Shown here: positions 45,309-55,735 of the stretch, in pieces
How the letters are laid out: each line of letters starts with the position of its first letter
Position numbering within the stretch: position 1 is the first letter of the stretch
NCBI GenBank assembly: GCA_036571765.1
Contig: BROE01000013.1
Location: 1,561,247-1,625,246, forward strand
DNA from: Plecoglossus altivelis
Taxonomy: Eukaryota; Chordata; Actinopteri; Osmeriformes; Plecoglossidae
Direction: 5' to 3'
DNA length: 64,000 nt
Made by a program: the position numbers and the translations under genes
The notes under the pieces: model-generated
Databases searched by the model: none
What the model was told of the DNA's origin: nothing
Seen by the model: only the letters and a program-made list of their open reading frames with translations

Positions 45309-45462
45309 GAGCGTGCAAGCCTGTGTCCATGTGTAAACTACTGTGGTTGAGTGAGTGGGTGTATATGTATGTGTGTTTGTGCATGCAAGCCTGTGTCCAT
45401 GTGTATACAAGTATGGTTGAGAGTGCACGTGCGTGTGCGTGCGTGCGTGCACGTGCGTGTGA
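45249..45462. repeat. GT microsatellite with a ~69-bp repeat and alternating tail
   Basis: (GT)n fills 45249-45305 with one GAG break. GCAAGCCTGTGTCCATGTGT then occurs at about 45317 and 45386. The end (45424-45462) is strictly alternating GTGCACGTGCGTGTGCGTGC-type sequence with Z-DNA potential. Confidence 0.9.
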
Positions 45463-45786
45463 CCTGTCTACTTATCCTAAACCAACACGGAGCTTGACTT
45501 GCCCGGCTTCTTTCAGAAGCCAAATTCAGAAGATTAAAATCTCTTCATTGGTATTCAAGGCGGTCGGAACTTTCCAGATCCTGCTGCCCTCCCCACTTGC
45601 GCCCTCTGCTCATCTCTGGAGCAGAGAAGAAGAGCTGGGCATCTTCGCATTATCCCTCCCAACACAGTGTCAGAGTCAGAGGAAGAAAGGTGATGCTGTC
45701 TGTCTCCATGGATTCCCTGTGTGCATATAAACCATGTTTGGTCTTGATGTTAGGAGTGTTTGAACAGCAAGGCTGCTTGGTTCTGT

Positions 45787-45788
<2 letters not shown>
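45463..45788. other. Unique spacer, nothing recognised
   Basis: Complex sequence between GT and TA arrays. No domain in any frame. Confidence 0.45.
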
Positions 45789-45860
<72 letters not shown>

Positions 45861-45877
45861 TATTTAATATATATCAG
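45789..45877. repeat. TA microsatellite, about 32 repeats
   Basis: A pure AT run from 45789 to 45853, then ATATTTAATATATAT to 45877. It is self-complementary and can extrude a cruciform. Confidence 0.95.
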
Positions 45878-46135
45878 GTAGTGGATATGTCTTATAGATT
45901 GTATCTTAGGTTTATTACATCTGCCCTTGAGTTCATATACGCGTGTATGGGGACAGACATAAATGTTGAGGGGATTCCTCCAGATGTGATTTGATGGTAT
46001 ATTACAGTATTGTCACGAATGGATGTTGACCCTTTAGACTCTGTATCTCGTTCTTACTCTGTCACATTTCTTCTTTACAACACCCACCTCTTCATCGCCG
46101 TCTCTCTCCGTCTCTGTTCCCCACGTCGCTCATCC

Positions 46136-46400
46136 TCTCTCTCCTTTCCCCTCATCCTTTGCTCTCTCCTTTCCCCTCATCCTTTTCTCTCTCCTTTCCC
46201 CTCATCCTTTTCTCTCTTCTTTCCCCACGTCGCTTATCCTCTCTCTTTTCCCCCTCATCCCTTTTCTCTCTCCTTTACCCACGTCGCTCATCCTCTCTCT
46301 TCTTCCCCCTCATCCTTTGCTCTCTCCTTTCCCCTCATCCTTTTCTCTCTCCTTTCCCCTCATCCTTTTCTCTCTCCTTTCCCCTCATCCTTTCCCCTCG
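46136..46400. repeat. 24-bp pyrimidine minisatellite (CTCTCCTTTCCCCTCATCCT)
   Basis: About eight to ten copies with a variant carrying CCCACGTCGCTCATC. Confidence 0.92.
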
Positions 46401-46649
46401 TCGTCTTTCACTCACCTTCTGTTCAGCGTCTGAAATAACCTTTATATTAAGTTTTCACTGTCCTGTGTTATTACCTGTCATCTTTCTTCCTCACGCCTCC
46501 CGGTTGCTACGCTGTAGCCGGGCGGTGTGGTGGGACAGAGAGCAGATTCAGAGTCTATTAACACATAAATCTTGTGAGCTTGCCTCTACTGCCACCCAAT
46601 GAAATGAAGACTTTTCTTGGCTTTCGTCTGTACTCCTTCCCCCCCCCTC

Positions 46650-47277
46650 TGTTTCTGTGTCTCTCTCTCCCTCTCTCTCCTCTGTGTTTCTGTCTCTCCT
46701 TCACTCTCCTCTGTGTTTCTGTCTCTCCCTCACTCTCCTCTGTGTTTCTGTCTCTCCCTCACTCTCCTCTGTGTTTCTGTGTCTCTCTCTCCCTCACTCT
46801 CCTCTGTGTGTCTCTCTCTCCCTCACTCTCCTCTGTGTGTCTCTCTCTCCCTCACTCTCCTCTGTGTTTCTGTGTCTCTCTCCCCCTCACTCTCCTCTGT
46901 GTTTCGTTCTCTCATCCCTCACTCCTCTCTGTGTTCCTGTGTCTCTCCTCACTCACTCCCTCTCTCCTACCTCTCCTCATCTCCGTGGTCTCTCTCTCCC
47001 TCACTTCGCTCTGTGTTTTCTCGTGTCTCTCTCACCTCACTCTCCTCTGTGTTTCTGTGTCTCTCTCCCCCTCACTCTCCTCTGTGTTTCTGTGTCTCTC
47101 TCCCTCACTCTCCTCTGTGTTTCTGTGTCTCTCTCTCCCTCACTCTCCTCTGTGTTTCTGTGTCTCTCTCTCCCTCACTCTCCACTGTGTTTCTGTGTCT
47201 CTCTCTCCCTCACTCTCCTCTGTCTTTCTGTGTCTCTCGCTCACTCTCCTCTGTGTTTCTGTGTCTCTCTCCTCACA
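46650..47277. repeat. ~33-bp minisatellite (CTCCTCTGTGTTTCTGTGTC)
   Basis: Units of about 25-37 bp combine CTCTCTCCCTCACTCTCCTC and TGTGTTTCTGTG. Plus-strand frames of up to 313 codons are artefacts. The module is related to the 12-bp CTGTGTATCT array at 10.5-11 kb. Confidence 0.93.
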
Positions 47278-48176
47278 TCTCCACTGATGACCTCCAATCG
47301 TGTCCCCCTCTCTCCCCTCGCCCTCTCCTCTCCTCCCCACACAGCCCCCCCCCCTACCCCACCTCTCCCCCTCTCTGCTCTCTCTCTCCTCCACTCTTCT
47401 CTGTTTCTGTGTTCTCTCAGCCTCACAAAATCTCTCTCATGTGTTTGTTTTTGTGTCTCTCTCTCCCTCGGTTCTCTTTCGTTCCTGCGTTCTCTCACTC
47501 CTCACCATATGCCCTGGGCAGTCATATCAGTTTAATGAGGCCTGTTATTGAAATTTAGTTTGAAGGTACACCCTCAAAGCATTTTATTTTTTTTAAGTGT
47601 CTTCAAAACTTGACCTCCATATATCCTTTCATTTCACCTCTGCCTGAACGATGGTACATCGGAGAACATATTTAAAGCCCTAGATTACGTTCCCTGTTTT
47701 ACTGGTGTAGAGCGGTGAGATTCTCCAAACTTTATCGGATCTCCCCTCCCTCATGTGTTTCTATTCATAGTAATCACCAAAACTAGTATGTCTAACATAT
47801 TTTCTTCCATCTCTTAACTTTGAAGTTCACCGTTTAATATCCCAACCTGCCTCCGACTCAGTGTACCAGGCAAGTTCATTATCAAGAGCAGATGCAGCAT
47901 AAGTTCCTGTGTGAAACAGTCTCAGTAGCCTTTGTATGTCGCATGCTACAATCGTTCTCTTTGGAAAAACCCTGCCACGGAAGCAGTTGTTGACAGGCTG
48001 TCTCTCTTACCCGGAGAGCCGCTGTTATCAGACGAGACGAGCGCTGTCGTCCCAGCATGCTCTTCTTATCAATCTGCACGAGCATCATGTTACTTCCGCT
48101 TGGAAACATCCTCGTTTGTTTCGGATCTGATTGTGTGTATTTACTCTCCTCCCGGCGCCCTGATAACAACAGAACA
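47278..48176. other. Pyrimidine-rich then unique sequence, no gene recognised
   Basis: 47300-47510 is CT-rich. 47520-48170 is complex with short frames only, none with a known domain. Confidence 0.45.
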
Positions 48177-48256
48177 GGGAGGGAGAGAGGGAGGGAGAGA
48201 GGGACAGAGAGGGGGAGAGGGAGGGAGAGAGGGAGGGAGAGAGGAGAGAGAGAGAC
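48177..48256. repeat. GGGAGGGAGAGA tract
   Basis: A 12-bp purine unit repeated about six times. Confidence 0.9.
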
Positions 48257-48519
48257 TCTTCCTTTCCCCACGCCAGCCTCTTCATCTTGAAGTGTCACAA
48301 GCAAACACCTTTTTAAAGGAGTTCTCTCTCCGAAGATGGTCTATTGTCAGGCAGCGGTGTGTTCAGGAGGACGCTACAAGCATGATCAGTGGGTAGATCT
48401 GATAGGCTGGCAGTGAAGGCGAAGCGAGGAGGCTGTATCAGGGTTAGTGTAGTACAGCTAGTTTTCTCTGTCTCTGCCACGCCTGGGCCACACACACGGC
48501 AGACACTGTCGAGGCTTTA

Positions 48520-48520
<1 letters not shown>

Positions 48521-48562
<42 letters not shown>

Positions 48563-48568
48563 ACACAC
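48521..48568. repeat. CA microsatellite
   Basis: About 20 CA repeats, pure from 48521 to 48560. Confidence 0.95.
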
Positions 48569-48632
48569 GGAGCCCATCCTTCCAGATCCTCTTGGAGGAC
48601 ATGAGTAATGGACCCTGCAGCACAGAAGTGAA

Positions 48633-48962
48633 GGAGGTGGAGAGGGTGGAGAGGGAGGCGAGGGAGAGGGGGAGGAGGAGGAAGGTAGGGAGGGAGGAGG
48701 GAGGTAGGGAGGAGGAAGGTAGGGAGGGAGGAGGGAGGGAGGTAAGAGGTGGAGGGAGGGAGGGAGGAGTGAGGAAGGGGAGGAGGGAGGGAGGTAAGGG
48801 GTGGAGGGAGGGAGGGAGGGAAGGAGGGAGGAAGGAAGGGGAGGAGGGGGGTAGGGGGAGGAGATGGAGGAGGGAGGTGGAGGACTGGTGGAGCAGGAAA
48901 ACTGTGGAGGAGGAAGATGAAGGAAGATGTGGAGAGAGTGAGGAAGGAGGAGGAGGAGGATG
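48633..48962. repeat. Purine array (GGGAGGGAGGAGGAAGG)
   Basis: About 330 bp of nearly pure A/G on the plus strand. Frames on both strands are artefacts. Confidence 0.92.
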
Positions 48963-49107
48963 CTGAAAACAGTTCTTGTTCTGAGGAATGAGTGCAACGC
49001 TCACTGGCCCTCCAGGGAAACAGGTTCTTACACGTTAGTGTTCCATCAATAGGAGGTGAGGTGTGTGTTAGGGTTGTCTCCTTGACTCCATGCATCAGCA
49101 GAAATGC

Positions 49108-49270
49108 CAGCCTACCTACCTACCTGCCTGCCTGCCTGCCTGCCTGCGTGCCAGTCAGTCAGTCAGTCAGCTTGCCTGCCTGCCTGCCTGCGTGCCAGTC
49201 AGTCAGCCTGCCTGCCTGCTTGCCTGTCAGTCATCTAGCCTGCCCGCCCGCCTGCCAGCCAGCCAGCCAG

Positions 49271-49304
<34 letters not shown>

Positions 49305-49363
49305 AGTCATCTAGCCTGCCTGCCTGCCTGCTTGCCTGTCAGTCAGCCAATCAGCCTGCCAGG
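49108..49363. repeat. CCTG/CAGT tetranucleotide array
   Basis: (CCTG)n blocks alternate with CAGT, CAGC and CATCTAG modules. It is the reverse complement in type of the CAGG arrays at 39.8-40.8 kb. Confidence 0.95.
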
Positions 49364-50020
49364 ATGTGTTGATGAGAGTTGGCTAATGAAACCACCTGGG
49401 ATGTGAGACCAGAAGCAGGCTGGAGGGTTCTGAGCTAGCAGCACTTTAACCTCAACAAGGAGCAACAGAAGAACCATCAGAAGACCACACGAGACTGCAG
49501 GAGACCAAACGAGACCTCAGGACACAGCAGGAGACCACAGGAGACAACAGGATCCCCTCAGATTAGAACTGAGGGGGTTTTCTGTTCTATTCAATCATTT
49601 TGAGACGGATCGAGAGAGATGGAACCTACGACGTGAAGTGGTTTGGAATTCATGATTCCAGATTTCCCGAAACTGACCAGAGGTGTGTATTTAGAGAGGG
49701 GGGAGGGATGGAGAGGGGGAGGGAGAGAGAGGGGGAGGGAGAGAGAGAGGCATCCGAGTGGTGGTTAGCGTTGAGATAAGGAATGCAATTTACCCAAGCG
49801 TGCCGTGATCAGTGAGTGGGTCTCGTACCATGTGTAAAATCCCCCACCCCCCGCCACAGCCATGCACATCCTCTCACCTTCAATCATTCAGAGAGAACGA
49901 GATGAGGAGGGGATGTAAGATGATAAGGCGGAATGTAGAAGAGAGTGAAACTGTGCCCGCGCTACTTCGCAAGTGTCTCTCCATTCTTTTGATACAAAAA
50001 CTGTCATTCCTGTGAGCAAC
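49364..50020. other. Mostly unique spacer with small purine repeats
   Basis: 49483-49555 carries a loose CAGGAGACCACA repeat and 49690-49752 a GGGAGAGAG tract. The rest is complex, without a recognised gene. Confidence 0.45.
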
Positions 50021-51178
50021 AAGGAGGAGGGAGGGATGAGAGAGAGGAGGGGGGAGAGAGAGAGGGAGAGGAGGGCGAGAGAGAGGGGGGGGGACCAGGA
50101 GGGGAGAGAGGGAGTAGGAGATGGAGTGATGCGTGAGAGAACCATAGGATCCGAGAGTTATGCTAGAGATATCGACAGTCGTGAGAAGACATAGGGTACT
50201 TGCAGAGTGTCTTGAGTGAAGCGCGATAAACGGTAATGAAAATTGGGCGAATATTCAGGGCTAGAGAGAGAGGAAAGAACCAGGTGAAAGTTACTTGAGA
50301 GAACCAGGGAGTACTGAGAGTAACAGGGTAGTTACTGACGAGACTTTGAATTACTGCACGATGACAAGCGGAACGTTACTGACGAGACAGAGGATCTAAA
50401 GTTTACTGAGAGTACAAGCGGATGCTTACTGAGAGACAGGGAGTTACTGAGAGACAGGGAGAGGAGAAGAGAGGAGGGGGTGGGGGGTTGGGGGGTGGGG
50501 AGAGAGAGACAGGAGACATGGCGATGTTACTGATAGAGAACAGAGGATGGAGTGACGAGACGAAGAGATGAGTTTACTGAGAGACAGGAGAGACGAGGAA
50601 AAGACAGGAGGTTACTGACGAGTACAGGAGAGAGAGAGAGAAAGACCCCAGGGAATGTATACTGCGAGGAGACAGGGAGATGCATGCAAGACTAGGGGAG
50701 GGAGTGATAAGAGTAAGTAGTACAGGGAGAGTGAGAGAAAGACCGGTAGTGAGTAAAAGAGAGACAGGGAGTGAGTAAACGAGAGAGAGAGACATAGGGT
50801 GGGAGTGAGTGAAAGAGTAGAGAGACAGGCGAGGGGAAGTGAGAAGAGACGCTGGTTTAGACTTAGGTGGTGCAGTGATGCCCATAGGGATTGAGTGAAG
50901 TGCGACATGAGAGATGAGAGAGGAGAGAGACCTGATAGGGAGCTGAATGAAAGGCTAGCGATGCGAGCAGCAGAGACATAGGGAGTGAGTAAAAGCGAGT
51001 GAGAGAGAGACATAGGGAGTGAGTGAAAGCGAGAGAGAGAGAGACAGAGACATAGGGAGTGAATGAAAGCTAGCGAGCGAGACAGACATAGGGAGTGAGT
51101 AAAAGTGAGAGAGACATAGGGAGTGAGTGAAAGTGAAAGAGAGAGAGAGAGAGAGACATAGGGAGTGAGTGAAAGAGA
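50021..51178. repeat. GA minisatellite, largely disrupted
   Basis: At 50980-51178 a clean ~30-bp unit reads GAGAGACATAGGGAGTGAGT plus GAAAG. At 50150-50980 the same kind of unit (GAGAGACAGGGAGTTACT) is broken every few bases by insertions and substitutions. The contrast suggests poor consensus rather than age. Confidence 0.8.
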
Positions 51179-51267
51179 CTCTGATGTTACAGCAGAGCTC
51201 CTCTCCAGCTTCTGCTGAGTCCAGCAGTTCTGCTCCTCGTCCAGAGTTCAAAGCCGCTCATCTCTCA

Positions 51268-51345
51268 TCAGCCAGGGCATACCTCATTATCTCAGCCAGG
51301 GCAGGCCTCATTATCTCAGCCAGGGCAGGCCTCATTATCTCAGCC
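51268..51345. repeat. 27-bp-class tandem repeat, three copies
   Basis: CAGCCAGGGCAGGCCTCATT plus ATCT repeated; the first copy has ATACC for AGGCC. Confidence 0.9.
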
Positions 51346-51429
51346 TGAACACCAGGCAGTTAGCAGTACGTTCTGGGAGGGCGCTTGGTGACACAGCTGG
51401 ATGTCAGACCTCAATTATCCATCCAGGCC

Positions 51430-51977
51430 TGCTCCACTCCTGATCAGACCACCTGCCCTCTACTCCACCCCTGGTCAGACCACCTGCCCTTTGCTCCACC
51501 CCTGATTGGACCACCTGCCCTCTGCTCCACCCCGATTGGACCACCTGCCCTCTACTCCACCCCAGGTCAGACCACCTGCCCTCTGCTCCACCCCTGATTG
51601 GACCACCTGCCCTCTGCTCCACCCCTGATTGGACCACCTGCCCTCTACTCCACCCCTGATTGGACCACCTGCCCTCTGCTCCACCCCCATTGGACCACCT
51701 GCCCTCTGCTCCACCCCTGATTGGACCACCTGCCCTCTGCTCCACCCCTGGTCAGACCACCTGCCCTCTGCTCCACCCCTGGTCAGACCACCTGCCCTCT
51801 GCTCCACCCCTGATTGGACCACCTGCCCTCTGCTCCACCCCGATTGGACCACCTGCCCTCTGCTCCACCCCTGATTGGACCACCTGCCCTCTGCTCCACC
51901 CCGATTGGACCACCTGCCCTTTGCTCCACCCCTGATTGGACAGCCATGGGCTCTGCTCCACCCCTGATTGGACAGCC
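51430..51977. repeat. 31-bp minisatellite, about 18 copies
   Basis: The unit CTGCTCCACCCCTGATTGGA continues CCACCTGCCCT. The main variants replace GATTGGA by GGTCAGA or drop CT before GATTGG. Because 31 is not a multiple of 3, frames rotate; the Gly/Gln/Val minus-strand frames are artefacts. Confidence 0.95.
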
Positions 51978-52857
51978 GTGGGGCAATGGTGGCCCCCCAC
52001 AGAGCAAATGAATAGTTCCCCTCTCCACTTGGTTCTCCATCAGTAAGCATTACAGTAGTCATCATCATTTTGATCATACGAATGTTAAGAATAATTATAA
52101 TAATAACAACCAACAATTGATTATTGGTAATACTAAATACCATTGCCATCATTTTTAAACGATTCATTTATTTTCACTCATGATAATGTGTTCATGTTGC
52201 AGGTGCTCTCAGCCAGAAGACAGATCATGAAGCCAGAAACTAAGATGTCAGAACAGAACAGGTTGACGAGGAGAAAGAAGCGGATTTGACGTCGACATGT
52301 TTCGCCGTGTGACGCGATGGTTCTTCGTTCACCCTACACCATGACCAGGCCTCACAACCACACGTATGTTAAGAGCGAGAATCTCTCCATTGCGTGTTAT
52401 TGAATGGACAGGGTTTAAACCTTCCAAAGCCGCCTCAAATTGAATATCAACAGAGCCTCTCTCTGACTGCTGCGTTAATTCAACTCCACTGCCGGGTGCC
52501 GTTCCGCACCGAGACTGAAATCGAGTTATCCTTAATGCCCGTTCTTCACCTTGATTTTGAGCTCAGAAACATTTCACATAGTTAAGGATGAACGTGAGGA
52601 GTTATCCAGATCTAAGTAGCAGATGGTCCACTCCATGACTTTGAATTTCACTTTGAGAAACGTCTCATTGAGAAGCGGTGAAATCTCCTCCACTTTTATC
52701 TGAGGGTGCCACAGTTTTTGTCTAATTTATGCTAAGCGGAGATGCGTTTGTGACCATGGCTTTCTCATCGTGTAGAGATGAGATGAGTGGTGTGTGTTTT
52801 CTGGAGAGAACATAACTGCAAGCTGTATTGACACATCTATGGGCAGTCTCTGCCTTC
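51978..52857. other. Unique region, no gene recognised
   Basis: Complex sequence. 52065-52150 is AT-rich. No exon was recognised. Confidence 0.45.
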
Positions 52858-53084
52858 GATACCATAACTGAGGTGCCCTTGAGCAAGGCACCGAACCCCC
52901 AATTGCTTCCAGGGCGGCTGGACGCAATAGCTGCCCAACTCTCCGGGTGTATGTTTTCACTGTGTGGTGCGATGCGGTTGCCCACTACTCACTGCTGTGT
53001 GTGCACTTGGATGGGTTAAATGCAGAGGTAAAATTTCGAGTATGGGTAACCATACTTGACAATACGTCACTTCACTTCACTTCA
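52858..53084 (+). mobile_element. Teleost SINE-like interspersed repeat
   Basis: The run includes CCCTTGAGCAAGGCACCGAA, CTCCGGGTGTATG, GCACTTGGATGGGTTAAATG and GTATGGGTAACCATAC (a small hairpin). It ends in CACTTCACTTCACTTC. I recognise this string order from many teleost sequences. The class (SINE or LINE-derived) is uncertain. The overlapping 63-codon frame is repeat sequence. Confidence 0.6.
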
Positions 53085-53511
53085 ATGCACCTCTGGCACT
53101 GGTAAATCTGGATAGAATTTGGTCTGTTTTTTTTAATGGCTAAACCAGAGTGTGGAGAGGATAGGATTGCTGGTTTTCATCTTGGACCAGAGCTGAGATG
53201 TTACACCGCTAGACAAGGTTAATGTAGGTCCACAGGAAAGCACAGCTGTCAGATCACACAGGTCTACAGTATTATACCAGACACTTGCAGATGTTCCCTT
53301 ACTTTCATTATTTTCCATTTCACCGCCAACTCACCGCATACCAATTTCAACCCAACAATGACACTTCTATTTCATCGATTTCAGATTGTTTCTAATAAAA
53401 TGACAGCACAGCTGCTCTGTGTGGTTTAGAATTTGGTCGATTCTTATCCATTCGATCAATAATGTGTCGCTGTAGCCTCTATAGGTTTCATTTTCCCATC
53501 TGAGATATAAC
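53085..53511. other. Unique spacer, nothing recognised
   Basis: Complex sequence without tandem repeats. Confidence 0.45.
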
Positions 53512-53668
53512 GGCTCTGGTGAGAGACACACTGGTGATCACACAGGTTATATTAGGAGAGACCGCCCTGGTGAGAGACACACAGGTTGGATTTAGAGAGA
53601 CCACTCTGGTGAGAGACACACTGGTGATCACACATGTTATATTAAGAGAGACCATTCTGGTGAGAGAC
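53512..53668. repeat. Minisatellite (CTGGTGAGAGACACAC), four copies of varying length
   Basis: Longer units with ACTGGTGATCACACAGGTTA alternate with shorter ones lacking that part, so the higher-order unit is about 90 bp. Confidence 0.88.
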
Positions 53669-54017
53669 ACCCAGCATGAGATTGATCTTCTCTTGCCATA
53701 GAGACAGGTCGTGTTGGTCTCCCTAACATCCCCTCAAGCTTGGTCTCTCCACAACTTCAAATTAACATGTCAGCTCAACCGATAGCCACACTGATGAAAT
53801 ATACACATTCCATTACTGTTGAGCACACTGCTTAGCCAAGGTAAAACACATCATTTCACCAGTCTTATCTGACGCACTATTGAAAACACATTATTCCCCA
53901 AGAAGAGATTATGTTGTGTCTTGGATTCAAATGAATACTCTGATAATGTACTGTAGAAAATACATTAAGGACGCAATATCGTATTGCTTGTGCAGGAGGC
54001 TGGGGAAAATTGTCACC

Positions 54018-54195
54018 CTCGCACCCCCCCCTCCTCCTTTCCTCTCCCCTCCATGTCTCCTCCACCCCTCCCCTCCATGTCTCACCCCCCTCCTCCCTGC
54101 CTCATCCTCCTACCTCTCCTCCATGTCTCACGGCCCTCCTCCCTCCTGCCTCCTCCTCTTTCTCCCCTCCATGTCTCATCCACCTCCCCTTCCCT
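54018..54195. repeat. C/T-rich repeat (CCTCCATGTCTCATCC)
   Basis: CTCCATGTCTC recurs every 30-45 bp within CCT runs. Confidence 0.85.
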
Positions 54196-54322
54196 GCAGG
54201 TCTATTATTGGAGTCCCTACCAAGAACTTAAGTGGAAGACCGATAATGATTCTTGGGAAGAACTAAGGCTTTCCTTCTCATCGTTGCAATTAGTGGAGAT
54301 TCTGTAGGAGGAACAAGAAATG

Positions 54323-54379
54323 AATCTCTGAGCGTTCTATAAATCTCTGAGCGTTCTATAAATCTCTGAGCGTTCTATA
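54323..54379. repeat. 19-bp perfect tandem repeat, three copies
   Basis: AATCTCTGAGCGTTCTATA starts at 54323, 54342 and 54361. Confidence 0.95.
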
Positions 54380-55036
54380 AATCTCATCTCTAGTTGTTGT
54401 TGCATTTGATCTTATCAGACTGTCCCACCAGGGTGTATGATATATGCACACGCCAAGGTTAAGGTTAACACTGTTATTAACACAGAACATTTTGGGCGGT
54501 ATTCATTTCGCAAGCCAAGTTGAACGAAAAATTCTGGTGGGTTTAGGATAGCAACGAATCAAAAAACGTTTTTTCTTCTTCTTCTTTCCCTAAGTAGGTG
54601 AAAACCGATGATAATGTGACCCTAGAAAACATATTCCTTCTGCTGAAACTCAGCAAAGCTGATAGCGCTGAAATTGCCACTTAATGTATCAACAGCTAAT
54701 TGTCCTCTCAGTTCTGGCCCGCACAATTGATCGTTTCCATTTGTGGATCGTCTCCTCCACAGACTCCTTATGACCTTTTTCAGCTTGTAACCAGACTCCA
54801 ATGTCTCCTGATGTTTCAGTCTTCTGAGGGAACTGCTTCGCCTGTGTATCTCTTTCCTTGCTCTCTCACTGAAAGATCAGTTGTTAGTGTGCATACCATG
54901 TAGAGGCATTGCAGACCCCAAGAATCATCTGGCTTGTTCTATTTATAAACCTACTAGAAGCAACTCAAGTCAAGTTTGGTTCGCTCTTTTATTGATCAAT
55001 TCTGGATAGACGAAGTTTATGCCGTGCCGTTTAGGG
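54380..55036. other. Unique region, no gene recognised
   Basis: Complex sequence. A 67-codon plus-strand frame at 54700-54903 shows no known domain. Confidence 0.45.
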
Positions 55037-55287
55037 CAGGGTTCTCCAATCCTGGTCCTCGAGGCCGCTGTCCTGAAGGTTTAAGATGTTGTTCGTCCAC
55101 TGCCCAAGTCCAGCATACACAGATTCTAATAAAGGGGTCATTATGAGCTCTCCACAGAGCTTTGGTCTCAAGGCTCATCCCATTAGAGAATCTGCGTGTG
55201 CTAGGAAGGACGGGTCAACACTCTAAAACCTTACAGGATTTCAGGCGACCCTCGCAGGACGCAGGGTGATATTGGAGGGAGCCCCCG
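55037..55287. mobile_element. Fold-back hAT-type MITE, diverged full-length copy
   Basis: The left end is CAGGGTTCTCCAATCCTGGT with CCTCGAGG. The right part is its diverged inverse (CTCGCAGGACGCAGGG, ATTGGAGGGAGCCCC). AGATTCTAATAAAGGGGTCA is answered by CATTAGAGAATCTG. Flanks GTTTAGGG on the left and CTTAGGG near the right end could be a decayed 8-bp target duplication, as hAT elements make. There is no transposase. Confidence 0.6.
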
Positions 55288-55440
55288 GTGCCTTAGGGTC
55301 ATTGGGTGAACCTCCTGCATCCAAAGCGGTTGGGGTTTCACCGGATGACATCCAGCACGGAAGGCATCGCACGCAGGGCGGATCACAAGAAGAAGAAACC
55401 GTTTTTGGTTGGGTTTTAACTAGCCATTGCACAGGCAAAA

Positions 55441-55494
55441 GTTAGCATGGCTAGCCACTAGCCTTTTGGTAGGCTAGTGGCTAGCCATGCTAAC
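55441..55494. repeat. Perfect hairpin: 24-bp stem, 6-nt loop
   Basis: The arm at 55441-55464 (GTTAGCATGGCTAGCCAC then TAGCCT) is exactly the reverse complement of 55471-55494. The loop is TTTGGT at 55465-55470. Not a single mismatch is present. Confidence 0.95.
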
Positions 55495-55552
55495 AGCAAA
55501 GTTTGTGTAGTCAGTGAGCATAGTCAGTATTTCAACTGTTACCATAGTCTTT

Positions 55553-55735
55553 TCAAGTTCAAGTTCAAGTTCAAGTTGTGCTTTATTGTCATTCCGCTAC
55601 ATGCGGGTGCATACAGTGGAACGAAATGTCGTGCCTCACAGAGCCACGGTGCTACATAAGTACAGACATTTGACAGTACAGTCTAACAACAAACAATTTA
55701 AAATAAATATAACATTTCTCCTATACATAAACTAA
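55553..55735 (-). mobile_element. L2-like LINE 3' end with CTTGAA tail (minus strand)
   Basis: On the minus strand GACAATAAAGCACAA is followed by four CTTGAA units (plus 55553-55576, TTCAAG repeats). GTTCCACTGTATGCACCCGC lies upstream in that orientation. L2/CR1-clade elements end in short tandem repeats of this kind. No coding part is present. Confidence 0.5.

Noticed and set aside
46574..47558. Frames of 237-313 codons rich in Ser/Leu/Cys
   Set aside because: Three overlapping frames are open on the same strand over a 33-bp CT/GT array, which excludes a normal gene.
52828..53019. 63-codon plus-strand frame
   Set aside because: It lies inside the SINE-like interspersed repeat.
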